A DNA stretch of 64,000 nucleotides from Methylobacterium sp. Leaf108. GTDB lineage: Bacteria; Pseudomonadota; Alphaproteobacteria; Rhizobiales; Beijerinckiaceae. How positions within the stretch are numbered: position 1 is the stretch's first letter; every line of letters starts with the position of its first letter. The DNA is taken from positions 124,001-188,000 of the forward strand of contig NZ_LMND01000023.1 of the NCBI RefSeq assembly GCF_001423265.1, read 5' to 3'. Below, piece by piece: positions 38,601 through 46,736 of this stretch. Made by a program: the position numbers and the translations under genes. The notes below the pieces were generated by a model. It saw only the letters and a program-made list of their open reading frames with translations. It did not search any database and was not told the DNA's origin.

Positions 38601-39190
38601 TCGAGGGCGCCGACCACCCCGGCGGAATCGAGAACGATCCCGAAGATCGAGGCGACGGAGGCCGAGAGCGGCGAGACGACGCCGCGCGCCGCGTCGACGC
38701 TCGGGAGCGTATGCGGCTGCGCCTCGCCGGGATGTCCCGGCGAGGCGGCCGCGAAGGCGATCGACCCGTCGCGATGGACGAGGGCCGTCATCTGCAGGTC
38801 GCGGAACTCGATCGAGCGCGGTTGCACCGAGAGCCGCAGCAGGCTCCAGGTATCGATGCTGACCACCGCGGCCGGCGCCCTCATCACGAGCGCGCCTTCC
38901 GGATTGATGACATCGAGCCCCTTCACCTCCAGGGCGAGGGATCGCTCGGCGTCGAGCTGCAGGGCGCTGTCGCGCAGGGCGACGCGCCAGCCCGGACCGA
39001 TCCGCGACGCGATCGCCGCGGTGACCTGCTCCGACAGCCCCTCGATGCGCAGCGGTCCCGATGCCAGGCGCACGATGCCGCTGCCCACCGCGACGACGAG
39101 CAGAACCATCACGAGGGCGCACCATCGCAACGGGCGCAGGCGGTTGGGCCGACGCGTACGGCGCGGTCCGTGGGCGGTTTCCTGAACCAT
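35678..39190 (-). CDS. Large AsmA/YhdP-like envelope protein (DUF3971/AsmA C-terminal)
   Basis: 1170 residues. Short basic N-terminus, one TM (about 25-47, CALVMVLLVVAVGSGIV), then a very long periplasmic region of repeated beta-rich modules (RIEGLSEQVTAAIASRIGPG; repeated GxLxxxG-type strands), ending in an AsmA-like C-terminal domain (GVVRITNFTLRNEPALSSI, FTDAAISNAAMGFTLSGFLD). The YhdP/TamB/AsmA group are elongated grooves thought to carry lipids across the periplasm. Hopanoid or phospholipid cargo is a guess. ATG 39190 directly precedes the basic stretch. A 35-kb-scale neighbour of the hopanoid genes, not in an operon with them. Confidence 0.85.
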   Translation of the reverse strand: MVQETAHGPRRTRRPNRLRPLRWCALVMVLLVVAVGSGIVRLASGPLRIEGLSEQVTAAIASRIGPGWRVALRDSALQLDAERSLALEVKGLDVINPEGALVMRAPAAVVSIDTWSLLRLSVQPRSIEFRDLQMTALVHRDGSIAFAAASPGHPGEAQPHTLPSVDAARGVVSPLSASVASIFGIVLDSAGVVGALDRARITNGKLTLIDDDARERAVFDRVNALFSRDVARNARIFELRIDGPHGEWRLGGNLQEAAGDLAATGGDPDETDATLRTTRGARRSGVITLDDLPVTDFLLLSGQSKLPVTTDLKLSAKADVVLDGGRIESMRVGLHTGGGNLLIEEKDFNPVTIESLRAAATWDEAARSMQIEEIDYRGAGNAVRLAGAWTAGPAGAETDWSLALSGRDAVLRGATPKDQPVAVAKLDARLVGRAGGITIDDLTMEAGGGRGRITGSIGTAADDDGLTLHITAGGTDGRTALRLWPEHVAPPARNYLVDNLRGGKVEAVDIVVDMSAAELASATRGEPMPDNAVNIRFSVADAVLGVSPDAPPLSQGRATGTITGQSTTIKGVTAEIRMADNRSLAISDGSFVIKEITPDKVVAQIGLKLGGGADGLAALLQTKMFKSVTGADIEPANVKGHADLRIDFPLDLKNMPDLADLPATMTGTLTDLSYDKAFGKDRLDAGRFTVAYDRNGFTLKGDGKVAGAPLTVDLRQPKAGGVGEVLVNLSLDEALRARKGMPVAPQLSGSIPTRITVPIGRSGPAKSHIRVEADLTKAGIDVTGLVKSAGKAGRLTFTMVDGGQGGGMELRDMVLDAAPGSARGNVVLSADGGLERVELSSLKLSPGDDMRLQAERAGAGYKLVVKGQVADARPFLKSLGGPDGKPSKDGAVKDVDADVTLAIVTGFNGEVLTGATFRVTTKGKDIRSAQFAGKFRGTPFQAQISRGERGVPTLAVEAADAGATLRFADIYRRMYGGSLSMSSALNDGPQAGVVRITNFTLRNEPALSSIIAQGPTTSEVVDSRGRKQVVQGQGSEVSFDRLRANFTRTGSRVDFTDAAISNAAMGFTLSGFLDTSRERTDVKGTFVPLYGLNNVVSQLPLFGQLLGGGNNEGLFALNFRVSGRLTSPDVSVNPLSALAPGILRKLFSAGGEGPETTGNNGQRGRSDGER

Positions 39191-39367
39191 CAATCCTTGC
39201 GCCGCTGGATCGGCGTGCCGACCCGAGATATCCATCCGTCCGTCGTGTTCGGCCCGCCGTGGCCGTGGCGTCCTGGCCGGGGCCTCCCCGCCCCGGTCGT
39301 CCGGTCCGTCGGCGCCGGTAACACCCCGTCCATGGCCACACCATCAATCGGCCGAAAGGAAGGCATG

Positions 39368-39835
39368 ATGCCCCTCGTCGTCGGCGAAGCCGCCCCCGCG
39401 TTCGAACTTCCCGGTGCGGGTGGCGAGACGATCACCCTCACCGGGCTCAGAGGCCGCAAGGTCATCCTCTACTTCTACCCCAAGGACGACACCAGTGGTT
39501 GTACCCTCGAAGCCCAGGGCTTCAACGCCCTCGGCGAGGCGTTCGCGGCCACCGAGACGGTCGTCGTCGGCGTCTCCCCGGATTCGGTCAAGAGCCACGA
39601 CAAGTTCCGGGCGAAGTACGGGCTGACGTTCCCCCTGGCTTCCGACGAGGGCAAGGCGATGCTGGAGGCCTACGGCGTCTGGGTCCAGAAGAGCATGTAC
39701 GGCAAGACCTACATGGGCGTGGAGCGGACCACGATCCTGATCGACCGCGACGGGCGCATCGCCCAGGTGTGGCCGAAGGTGAAGGTGCCCGGCCATGCCG
39801 AGGCGGTCCTCGAGGCGGCCCGCGCGCTGGCCTGA
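39368..39835 (+). CDS. bcp: Thiol peroxidase, BCP/PrxQ family
   Basis: Reduces peroxides and lipid hydroperoxides with thioredoxin as electron donor; cytosolic. 155 residues. FYPKDDTSGCTLEAQGFN contains the peroxidatic Cys. The resolving Cys that many Bcp proteins carry five residues later is replaced by Gln (CTLEAQ), so this is a 1-Cys or alternative-partner type. The Thr upstream and RTTILIDRDGRI are conserved. ATG 39368 was chosen with AAAGGA 7 nt upstream; ATG 39365 is adjacent. Confidence 0.93.
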   Translation: MPLVVGEAAPAFELPGAGGETITLTGLRGRKVILYFYPKDDTSGCTLEAQGFNALGEAFAATETVVVGVSPDSVKSHDKFRAKYGLTFPLASDEGKAMLEAYGVWVQKSMYGKTYMGVERTTILIDRDGRIAQVWPKVKVPGHAEAVLEAARALA

Positions 39836-39923
39836 CCCCGAGCCACGGGACTGGACCGGCCTTTTTGCCGTTCCTTAACCCTAATGGCCTCAACTGACGC
39901 TCACGTGGCTCAGGTCCCCAGTG

Positions 39924-41168
39924 ATGCGTCTCGCCGCTCGTCCGTTCTCGTTCCTTCAACGCACCGACACGACGAAGGTCGGCGGCAGTGCTCGCGGTCG
40001 GGACGAGCGCCGGCGCCTGCGGGTGCTGACCGTATCGCTGGCGGCCGCCGTGCTCTGGGCCGGTGCCGTCACCTGGTACCTCGTATTCCACGACGAGGCG
40101 CTGGCCCGCTTCATCTCGCAGCAGAGCGCGATGCAATACACCTACGAGGAGCGCATCGGTGCCCTCAGGCTCCAGCTCGACCGGGCGGTGATGGAGCGTG
40201 CCGCCGTGCGCACGACGGTCGAGGGCAGGATCACCGACCTCGCCGACCGCCAGGCCGCCCTGGAGCGGCGCCAGTCGCTCCTGTCCAACCTCGCCGGCGA
40301 GTCCTCGGGTCTGCCGGCCGACCCCGTAGAGGCGGCGCCCCCCTCGCCGACCGGGGCGACGGCGCGGAACCCCGCAAAACCTTTCCCCACCCCCGACGCC
40401 CTCGAGCTGAGGATGCGCGAGGACGACGGCAGCGAGGGCCGGCGTTCCGCCCTGGAAAGCGGGCCGGCCCTGGCCAGTGTCGAGCAGCGCCTCGATCGCC
40501 TCGCGGCCCTGCAGTCGCGCGCCCTCGACCGCATCGCCGCGAGGGCCGGCAGCAATGCCCGCCGGATGAGGGGCGTCGTCGCCCGCCTCGGCCTCGATCC
40601 CTCGCGGTTCGGCCGTCAGGCCGGCGTTGGGCTCGGAGGTCCGTTCGTACCGCTCGCCGCCGACCCGTTCGGCATCGCCCTGTCGGACGCGCAGCGCTCC
40701 CTGGCCGAGGAGGAGCAGTGGCGCCGCGCCACCGCCGCCCTCCCCCTGCGCCAGCCCTTGTCCGGCGCCTTCACGCCGTCCAGCACCTTCGGCCCGCGCC
40801 TCGACCCCTTCACCCGCGGTCTCGCCATGCACACGGGCATCGACATGAGGGCCGAATACGGCGAACCCGCCCGCGCCACGGCGGCGGGACGGGTGACGGC
40901 GGCGGATTACGCCGGCGGCTACGGCAACATGGTCGAGATCGACCACGGCAACGGGTTGGCGACCCGCTACGCTCATCTCTCGTCGCTGGCGGTGGTCATC
41001 GGGCAGACGGTCGCGGCCGGTGCGATCGTCGGGCGGGTCGGCTCCACCGGACGATCGACCGGCAACCATCTCCACTACGAGACACGGATCGACGGCGAGC
41101 CGGTCGATCCGCAGCGGTTCCTGCGCGCGGCAGCCGCTGCCGAGTCCTGGTCCGACGCCGGTCGTTGA
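39924..41168 (+). CDS. M23 family peptidoglycan endopeptidase (LytM-like)
   Basis: 414 residues. One N-terminal TM (about 38-58, VSLAAAVLWAGAVTWYLVF), a coiled-coil stalk (about 65-110, DRAVMERAAVRTTVEGRITD), a low-complexity linker, a second helical part (about 165-195), then an M23 domain (about 285-410): HTGIDMRAEYGEPARA (H..D zinc ligands), GNMVEIDHGNGLATRYAHL and NHLHYETRIDGEPVDP (HxH). All catalytic positions are present, so it is likely an active DD-endopeptidase or a divisome activator of amidases. Starts ATG 39924 (GTG 39921 is one codon earlier). Confidence 0.9.
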   Translation: MRLAARPFSFLQRTDTTKVGGSARGRDERRRLRVLTVSLAAAVLWAGAVTWYLVFHDEALARFISQQSAMQYTYEERIGALRLQLDRAVMERAAVRTTVEGRITDLADRQAALERRQSLLSNLAGESSGLPADPVEAAPPSPTGATARNPAKPFPTPDALELRMREDDGSEGRRSALESGPALASVEQRLDRLAALQSRALDRIAARAGSNARRMRGVVARLGLDPSRFGRQAGVGLGGPFVPLAADPFGIALSDAQRSLAEEEQWRRATAALPLRQPLSGAFTPSSTFGPRLDPFTRGLAMHTGIDMRAEYGEPARATAAGRVTAADYAGGYGNMVEIDHGNGLATRYAHLSSLAVVIGQTVAAGAIVGRVGSTGRSTGNHLHYETRIDGEPVDPQRFLRAAAAAESWSDAGR

Positions 41169-41199
41169 GAGCCGTGGTACCGACGGCGCTCGAGACCGA

Positions 41200-42328
41200 T
41201 CAGTCGATGTCCTCGACCTCGCCCGCCCCGCCATAGACCCGCTGGGCCAGGGACGCTTCCATGAACGGGTCGAGCGACCCGTCGAGGACGGCATCGGGAT
41301 CGGTGGACTGGGTGCCGGTGCGCAGGTCCTTCACCAGCTGGTAGGGCTGCAGCACGTAGCTGCGGATCTGGTGACCCCAGCCGATGTCGGTCTTGGCCGC
41401 GTTCTCCGCGTTGGCCTTCTCTTCCCGCTTCTTCAGCTCGGCTTCGTACATGCGCGCGCGCAGCATGTTCCAGGCGGTGGCGCGGTTCTTGTGCTGCGAG
41501 CGTTCCTGCTGGCACGCCACCACGATCCCGGTGGGATTGTGGGTGATGCGCACGGCCGAATCGGTCGTGTTCACGTGCTGGCCGCCGGCGCCCGACGACC
41601 GATAGGTGTCGATGCGGCAGTCCGATTCCTTGATCTCGATGACGATGCGGTCGTCGATCAGGGGGTAGACCCGCACGCTGGCGAAGCTGGTGTGGCGGCG
41701 CGCGCTCGAATCGTAGGGCGAGATCCGCACGAGGCGGTGGACACCGGATTCGGTCTTGAGCCAGCCGTAGGCGTTGTGGCCCTTGACCAGGAGCGTGGCG
41801 CCCTTGATCCCGGCCTCGTCACCGTCCGACCATTCGACGATCTCGACCTTGTACTTCCGCCGCTCGGCCCAGCGCGCATACATGCGCTGGAGCATGTTGG
41901 CCCAGTCCTGGCTCTCGGTGCCGCCGGCGCCCGCGTGGACTTCGACGTAGGTGTCGAGCCCATCGGCCTCGCCCGAAAGCAGCGTCTCGATCTGGCGGCG
42001 CGCGGCCTCCGCCTCCACGGCGCGGACCCCGTTCTCGCCTTCCAGGATCGTGGCCTGGTCACCCTCCATCTCACCGAGTTCGATGAGTGTGGCGGCGTCT
42101 TCGAGGTCCTGCGACAGCTTCTTGATGGCGCTGACCGCCTCGTCGAGCTGGGTTCGGTCGCGCATCACCGCCTGTGCGGCCTCGGCGTCGTTCCAGAGGT
42201 CGGGATTTTCGGAGGCCGCGTTCAGCTCCGCCAGTCGTTTCTCGACGGTATCCCAGTCAAAGATGCCTCCTCAGCAGTCCGATCGACTGCTTGGCGGCAT
42301 CCGAGAGTTGTTCGATCTCGGCGCGCAT
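41200..42328 (-). CDS. prfB: Peptide chain release factor 2 with programmed +1 frameshift
   Basis: Terminates translation at UGA and UAA. Two overlapping frames: ATG 42328 encodes MRAEIEQLSDAAKQSIGLLR plus RHL and hits an in-frame TGA at 42259-42257. Slipping one base (AGGAGG-CAT-CTT-TGAC) continues as DWDTVEKRLAELN and the remaining 353 codons, 375 residues in all. The SD-like AGGAGG is 3 nt before the CTT slip codon, as in the classic prfB site. Downstream domains are complete: HAGAGGTESQDWA, VHRLVRISPYDSSARRHTSF (anticodon-like SPY, a variant of SPF), and the catalytic SSGAGGQHVNTT. Confidence 0.96.
42253..42268 (-). promoter_or_regulatory. prfB: prfB programmed +1 frameshift site
   Basis: Minus strand: AGG AGG CAT CTT TGA C. 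The internal Shine-Dalgarno AGGAGG, the CUU slippery codon and the UGAC stop context are all present, so RF2 autoregulation by its own level is expected. Confidence 0.93.
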
Positions 42329-42751
42329 CAGGTGTTTCACACAGCGTTGGGCGGGGAGCGGTGTGATAGCGCCGCCCGGCGGGGGTGTAAACGCCGCCGC
42401 CGCTCGCATTGCCCGGATCGCAGCGCACGACGCGGTCCGCATCTCCCGCGGCCCCCGCGCCCTCCCCTCCTTCGGACCCTCGCGCCGGGGCTGATCGGTC
42501 GTCGGCGAGGCGGAAGACCTGAATTCAGAATTTCTCCTCCGGTCGGTCCGATGCCCGATGCCTTCCTTCCGACGCGATTTCTTTGTGTAAAACAAGCGGT
42601 AAACCGGTCGTCGGCAGTAAACCATGTCGTCGGACACTATCGGGCGACGATCGATCGGCTTAACCCACGATGGCCCGATATCGTCGGGCGAACGGCTCGG
42701 CACGCTTCGCGGCGTGCCGCCGAGCGGAGCGAGGCCGAGGCCCGGCACGAG
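42329..42751. other. Intergenic region between prfB and the LOV kinase
   Basis: About 420 bases of divergent promoter space. Open frames here look like shadows. A short CGGTAAACCG palindrome (42598-42607) is present. Nothing else is recognised. Confidence 0.45.
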
Positions 42752-43810
42752 ATGACCATGCCGTCGATCGATCTGGATCGAACCCATCCGTTCGCGGAGG
42801 CCATGCGTGCGTCGAGCATCGCCATGGTGATGACGGACCCGACTCTGCCCGATCACCCCATCGTCTTCGCCAACGACGCCTTCCTGCGCCTGACCGGCTA
42901 CTCCCTCCTGGAGGTGATGGGTCGCAACTGCCGTTTTCTCCAGGGACCGGACAGCGACGCCGCCGCCATCGCCGACATTCGCCGCGCGATCGCGGCGGGA
43001 GTGGATCTCACGGTCGAGCTCGTCAACTATCGCAAGGACGGGTCGGCCTTCCACAATGCCCTGTCCCTGAGCCCGGTTCGCGGAAAGTCCGGCGAGGTCC
43101 GGTACTTCTTCGCCACCCAGGTCGACGTGACCGACCAGCACCGGCAGACCGACGAACTGCGCCACGCCAATCTCGCCTTGGCCGCCGCCCTCGAGACCGC
43201 GACGACACTGGTCCACGAGATCGACCATCGCGTGAAGAACAATCTGCAGATGGTCTCCGCGATGATCCTGCTGCAGAGTCTCGATCGCTCTGACCTGCGC
43301 CTTCGCGACAGCCTGCTGGATACCCTCTCGCGCGTCGAGGCCCTGAGCACCGTCCATCACCGGCTGCACCGGTCGGGCGACGTCTCCCGGTTCGACGTGG
43401 CCGACTACGTCCGCGATCTGCTCGACGACCTCGTCGGGGCGACCGGCCGCACCGACATCCGCGTCCGGCTCGACCTGATGCCGGTGCTCGTTCAGGCCGG
43501 CAAGTCCGCTGCCCTGGCGTTGCTCTTCAACGAGCTGTTCACCAATGCCCTCAAGCACGCGTTTCCCCCGGGCACGCCGGGGACGCTGGCGGTGAGCATC
43601 GCGCGCGAGGCGACCTGCATCGTCGCGGTGATCGAGGACGACGGGGTCGGCGTCTCGCCCACCGCGACGCGGCTGAGCACGTTCGGCCAGTCGCTCATCC
43701 AGACGCTCTCGCGCCAGCTCGGCGCAGAGACGACCATCGGCCCGATGAGCCCGTCCGGCACCAGGGTCCGGATCGAGCTGCCCCTGGCTATCGTCGCCGC
43801 ACCGGTCTGA
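42752..43810 (+). CDS. LOV-domain blue-light histidine kinase (HWE/HisKA_2 type)
   Basis: 352 residues. LOV core (about 15-130) with the flavin-adduct motif GRNCRFLQG (Cys 60 would bind FMN C4a), NDAFLRLTGY and ELVNYRKDGSAFHNALSLSP. A J-alpha-like linker leads to a HisKA_2 dimerisation domain with HEIDHRVKNNLQMVSAMILL (phospho-His about 154) and a HATPase of the same group (FNELFTNALKHAF, EDDGVGVSP). Output is a phosphotransfer kinase, presumably feeding a general-stress PhyR-type or single-domain regulator elsewhere. ATG 42752 is the first Met in front of the domain. Confidence 0.93.
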   Translation: MTMPSIDLDRTHPFAEAMRASSIAMVMTDPTLPDHPIVFANDAFLRLTGYSLLEVMGRNCRFLQGPDSDAAAIADIRRAIAAGVDLTVELVNYRKDGSAFHNALSLSPVRGKSGEVRYFFATQVDVTDQHRQTDELRHANLALAAALETATTLVHEIDHRVKNNLQMVSAMILLQSLDRSDLRLRDSLLDTLSRVEALSTVHHRLHRSGDVSRFDVADYVRDLLDDLVGATGRTDIRVRLDLMPVLVQAGKSAALALLFNELFTNALKHAFPPGTPGTLAVSIAREATCIVAVIEDDGVGVSPTATRLSTFGQSLIQTLSRQLGAETTIGPMSPSGTRVRIELPLAIVAAPV

Positions 43811-43825
43811 CGGCGCTGCAGAGAG

Positions 43826-44218
43826 TCAGCGGCTCCGTTCGGGCCGGAGGGCCGGCGCCAGGATGAAGTCGTTGGTCCGCCTGCCGGTGCGCAGCGGGCC
43901 CTCGTGAAGGCCGTCGCTGTAGTAGTCGACGCCCGACAGGCCGAACCCGCTTCCGTTCATGACGGTGGGGACGGGGACCGCGCGCACGGCACGCAGATCC
44001 TGCCGTTCGGGTCCGACGATGGGCTGCCCGGTATCGCGGTCGACCCGCAACACGACCGGACCGTAGGCGCCGAGCGCACGACCCTGCTGGGCTTCGGCCG
44101 AACCGGCCGCGAACGGAATCGCGCAGGCCAGCATCGCGCCCAAAGTCCAGGCGGACGGTCGCATTCCGTGCGGGCGTGACGCGCAGAAAGCAGTCTTCGG
44201 AAAGCGTGTCATCTGCAA
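43826..44218 (-). CDS. Hypothetical exported protein
   Basis: Not recognised. 130 residues from ATG 44218; ATG 44164 is also possible. A signal peptide is present: basic region, WTLGAMLACAIPFAAGS core, SAEAQQ cleavage. The mature part is short, Arg/Gly/Pro-rich, with GPVVLRVDRDTGQPIVGPER and DYYSDGLHEGPLRTGRRTND, with no Cys and no known domain. Probably periplasmic. It converges with the LOV kinase. Confidence 0.65.
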   Translation of the reverse strand: MQMTRFPKTAFCASRPHGMRPSAWTLGAMLACAIPFAAGSAEAQQGRALGAYGPVVLRVDRDTGQPIVGPERQDLRAVRAVPVPTVMNGSGFGLSGVDYYSDGLHEGPLRTGRRTNDFILAPALRPERSR

Positions 44219-44452
44219 TATCCTGGGCGGTGGTCGGCGTTCCGCGAGACGACGGGTTCAATGGCGGTCGGTTGCGGGAAGCCTATCACATGCGGTCCTC
44301 GCACGGCGCTGATTCCCCGCTCGGCCGAGTGGTCGGGCCTAGCCGCGTGATCGGATCTGGCATTGGCGTCAATCGAGGCAATCGCTGCCGAACGAAACGG
44401 CGAATGCCGCGTTGATAGGCCAGCAACCCATCACAACCGTGGAAATCTCATC

Positions 44453-44731
44453 ATGATTCGCAGTACGACTCTTGCCGTCGCCACCGTCCTCGTCGGCCTC
44501 TCCGGCGCCGCCTTTGCGCAGAGCGGCCCGGCCACCCACGACAGCGTCGGTACCAACGCGGCCGGTTCGAAGTCGGGCGTCGTCGGAAAGGGCGACAGCA
44601 TGGAGGCCGCGCCCTCGACCACCGGGACCGCCGTGGCGCCGGGCGCGCGTATGGCGCCGGGCAGCAACGGGATGGTCACCGGCGACCCGACCGTAGCGCC
44701 CAAGCCCTCGAACCCGACGCCCGCTCGCTAA
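44453..44731 (+). CDS. Small exported protein, Ser/Thr/Gly/Pro-rich
   Basis: 92 residues. Signal peptide (MIRSTTLAVATVLVGLSGAA, cleavage near FAQS), then a low-complexity mature part (TNAAGSKSGVVGKGDSMEAA, PGARMAPGSNGMVTGDP). No Cys or known fold; of the kind often found as abundant periplasmic or cell-wall small proteins in Methylobacterium. ATG 44453 begins the signal. A good intrinsic terminator follows at 44757, so the gene has its own transcript. Confidence 0.75.
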   Translation: MIRSTTLAVATVLVGLSGAAFAQSGPATHDSVGTNAAGSKSGVVGKGDSMEAAPSTTGTAVAPGARMAPGSNGMVTGDPTVAPKPSNPTPAR

Positions 44732-44756
44732 ATCACGACGTCGATCGTCGTCGAGG

Positions 44757-44790
44757 AGGAGGTCGGACCGTTGGTCCGGCCTCCTTTTTC
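44757..44790 (+). terminator. Intrinsic terminator
   Basis: GAGGTCGGACC pairs with GGTCCGGCCTC (11 bp, one T-G wobble) around GTT, followed by CTTTTTC. It starts about 25 nt after the stop of the small exported protein. Textbook form. Confidence 0.9.
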
Positions 44791-44795
44791 ATGGC

Positions 44796-44911
44796 TGATA
44801 CGGTTTCCGCTTGGATCAAGCGGGAACCGTATCACCGAGCCCGCACGGCGCCTGAGCGAAACCCATGTCCGAATCACGAAGTGATCAACCGGAAATGGTG
44901 TGATCCATCAG
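44796..44911. repeat. Dispersed structured repeat, copy 2
   Basis: Hairpin 44796-44834 (15-bp arms, one T-G wobble, loop TTGGATCAA) plus conserved tail with GCGCCTGAGCGAAAC. Homologous to 11837-11952 along about 115 bp. Its end overlaps the 3' end of the small lipoprotein gene on the minus strand. Confidence 0.8.
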
Positions 44912-45120
44912 CCCTTGGTGCGAAGAACGACCTGCGGCTGACGCTCGACCGGTTCGCAGGTGCTCGACATCGCGTTCAGGACGAGGGGGCGCGTGTCGCA
45001 GACATAGGCGATGCCGGGTGCCGGAGCCGGGACGGGATCGCGGGCGACGATCGGATTGGGCGCACACGCGCTCGCCGATGCGGCCAGCAGCAGTGAAACG
45101 GTCAGGTTCAGTCGACGCAT
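44908..45120 (-). CDS. Small lipoprotein
   Basis: 70 residues. Signal peptide with lipobox SASAC (Cys 19) after TVSLLLAAS; mature 52 residues with two further Cys (YVCDTRPLVLNAMSSTCEP) that could form a disulfide. Family unknown. Its stop lies at the end of repeat copy 2. Isolated gene on the minus strand. Confidence 0.75.
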   Translation of the reverse strand: MRRLNLTVSLLLAASASACAPNPIVARDPVPAPAPGIAYVCDTRPLVLNAMSSTCEPVERQPQVVLRTKG

Positions 45121-45240
45121 ACCATCCTCGGATCACCCGCCGTTCGGCATCGCAGGACCCTGCATCCGCCCTCCACGACATGACAAGCATGTGCGCCACC
45201 CGCGCATGGCCGGCATCGTCGTTTGCGCAGACGTGTCGCC

Positions 45241-45263
45241 TGCCGGCAACAAGGTTGTCGGCA
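45241..45263 (-). terminator. Hairpin after the aminotransferase gene
   Basis: TGCCGGCAAC and GTTGTCGGCA pair (10 bp, one G-T wobble) around AAG, about 43 nt after the aminotransferase stop. No T-run. Confidence 0.45.
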
Positions 45264-45305
45264 GGGCGAAAAACGATGCGCTCCCGGGTCGGGCTGTCGG
45301 CGTGC

Positions 45306-46541
45306 TCACCCGGCCTTGGCCATGGGGACGACGTTGTGCAGCGTCCGGTCGGCGTTCTCGAAGAACCGCCGGATGTTGCGCGCCGCCTGCCGGATACGCT
45401 GCTCGTTCTCCACCAGCGCGATGCGCACGAAGGCGTCGCCGTGCTCGCCGAAGCCGATGCCGGGAGCCACCGCCACATCCGACTTCTCCAAAAGCAGCTT
45501 GGAGAACTCGAGGCTGCCGAGGTCCTTGAACTTGTCGGGGATCGGCACCCAGGCGAACATCGACGCCGATGGGCTCGGGATCTTCCAGCCGGTCTTGTCG
45601 AAGGACTCGATCAGGGCATCGCGGCGCTTCTTGTAGATCGAGCGCATCTCGACGATGCAATCCTCCGGGCCGTTGAGGGCAGCGGTGGCCGCCACCTGGA
45701 TCGGCGTGAAGGCGCCGTAGTCGAGGTAGGATTTCACGCGGGTGAGCGCGGCGAGCAGCCGTTCGTTGCCGACCGCAAAGCCCATGCGCCAGCCGGCCAT
45801 GGAGAAGGTCTTCGAGAGCGAGGTGAACTCCACGGTGCAATCCATGGCGCCGGGCACCTGCAGCACCGAAGGCGGCGGCTCGCCCTCGAAATAGACCTCG
45901 GCATAGGCGAGGTCGGACAGGATGATGATCTCGTGGCGCTTGGCGAAGGCGACGAGGTCCCGGTAGAAATCGAGGGAGGCGACGTAGGCCGTCGGGTTCG
46001 AAGGGTAGCAGACCACGATCGCCACGGGCTTGGGAATCGAGTGCTGCATCGCCTTTTCGACCGCCGGGAAGAAGGCCGGTGTCGGCTCGGCCGGGACGGA
46101 GCGGATGACGCCGCCGGCCATCAGGAAGCCGAAGGCGTGGATCGGGTAGCTCGGGTTGGGCACCAGCACCACGTCGCCCGGCGCGGTGATCGCCTGCGCC
46201 ATGTTGGCGAAACCTTCCTTCGAGCCGAGCGTGGCCACCACCTGCGTGTCAGGGTTCAGGCCGACCCCGAAGCGGCGCTGGTAATAGTTCGCCTGCGCCC
46301 GGCGCAGGCCGGCGATGCCCTTCGACGAGGAGTAGCGGTCGGTGCGCGGCCGACCGGCGGTTTCCACCAGCTTGGCGATGACGTGCTTGGGCGCGTCGAG
46401 GTCCGGGTTGCCCATGCCGAGGTCGATGATGTCGGCGCCGTTGGCGCGGGCCTGGGCCTTGATCCGGTTCACCTGCTCGAACACGTAGGGCGGCAGGCGC
46501 TTGATGCGGTGGAAGTCGGTCATGGCCTTCACGGTGTCCAT
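45306..46541 (-). CDS. alaC: Aminotransferase class I/II, AlaC/LL-DAP-aminotransferase-like
   Basis: PLP enzyme of 411 residues. Seen: ADIIDLGMGNPDLDAPKHVI, YSSSKGIAGLRRA, LGSKEGFANMAQAI, VCYPSNPTAYVASLDFYRDL, and the PLP-lysine motif SLSKTFSMAGWRMGFAVGN, then the Arg of FVRIALVENEQRI. The closest characterised group is E. coli AlaC (glutamate-pyruvate aminotransferase) and related enzymes that make alanine. LL-diaminopimelate aminotransferases are related but unlikely here. ATG 46541 or ATG 46523 could be the start; neither has a strong ribosome site. The physiological role is inferred. Confidence 0.88.
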   Translation of the reverse strand: MDTVKAMTDFHRIKRLPPYVFEQVNRIKAQARANGADIIDLGMGNPDLDAPKHVIAKLVETAGRPRTDRYSSSKGIAGLRRAQANYYQRRFGVGLNPDTQVVATLGSKEGFANMAQAITAPGDVVLVPNPSYPIHAFGFLMAGGVIRSVPAEPTPAFFPAVEKAMQHSIPKPVAIVVCYPSNPTAYVASLDFYRDLVAFAKRHEIIILSDLAYAEVYFEGEPPPSVLQVPGAMDCTVEFTSLSKTFSMAGWRMGFAVGNERLLAALTRVKSYLDYGAFTPIQVAATAALNGPEDCIVEMRSIYKKRRDALIESFDKTGWKIPSPSASMFAWVPIPDKFKDLGSLEFSKLLLEKSDVAVAPGIGFGEHGDAFVRIALVENEQRIRQAARNIRRFFENADRTLHNVVPMAKAG

Positions 46542-46736
46542 CGGAACGGGCAAGCCCGTCCATGCTGATCTGTCATCGCTTTGACATCGGCGGGAGTCTA
46601 GCACCACGCGGCCCAAACGCCGACCCGGAATCTCTAGGCGGGTTTCGCAAAAGCGGTCACCGGCCTTGCGTCGAAAACCTGCGACAGACCAACGACCTGA
46701 GCAGGGTGAAGCGTTGGCCTGCCGACGCGACCCTGT

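Noticed and set aside
35598..39347. 1249-residue open frame on the minus strand overlapping the AsmA-like gene in another frame
   Set aside because: Arg/Pro-rich out-of-frame translation of the same strand; the neighbouring frame shows TM and AsmA features.
42257..42328. prfB as a frameshifted pseudogene
   Set aside because: The stop sits exactly in the classic AGGAGG-N3-CTT-TGAC programmed frameshift context and both halves are conserved.
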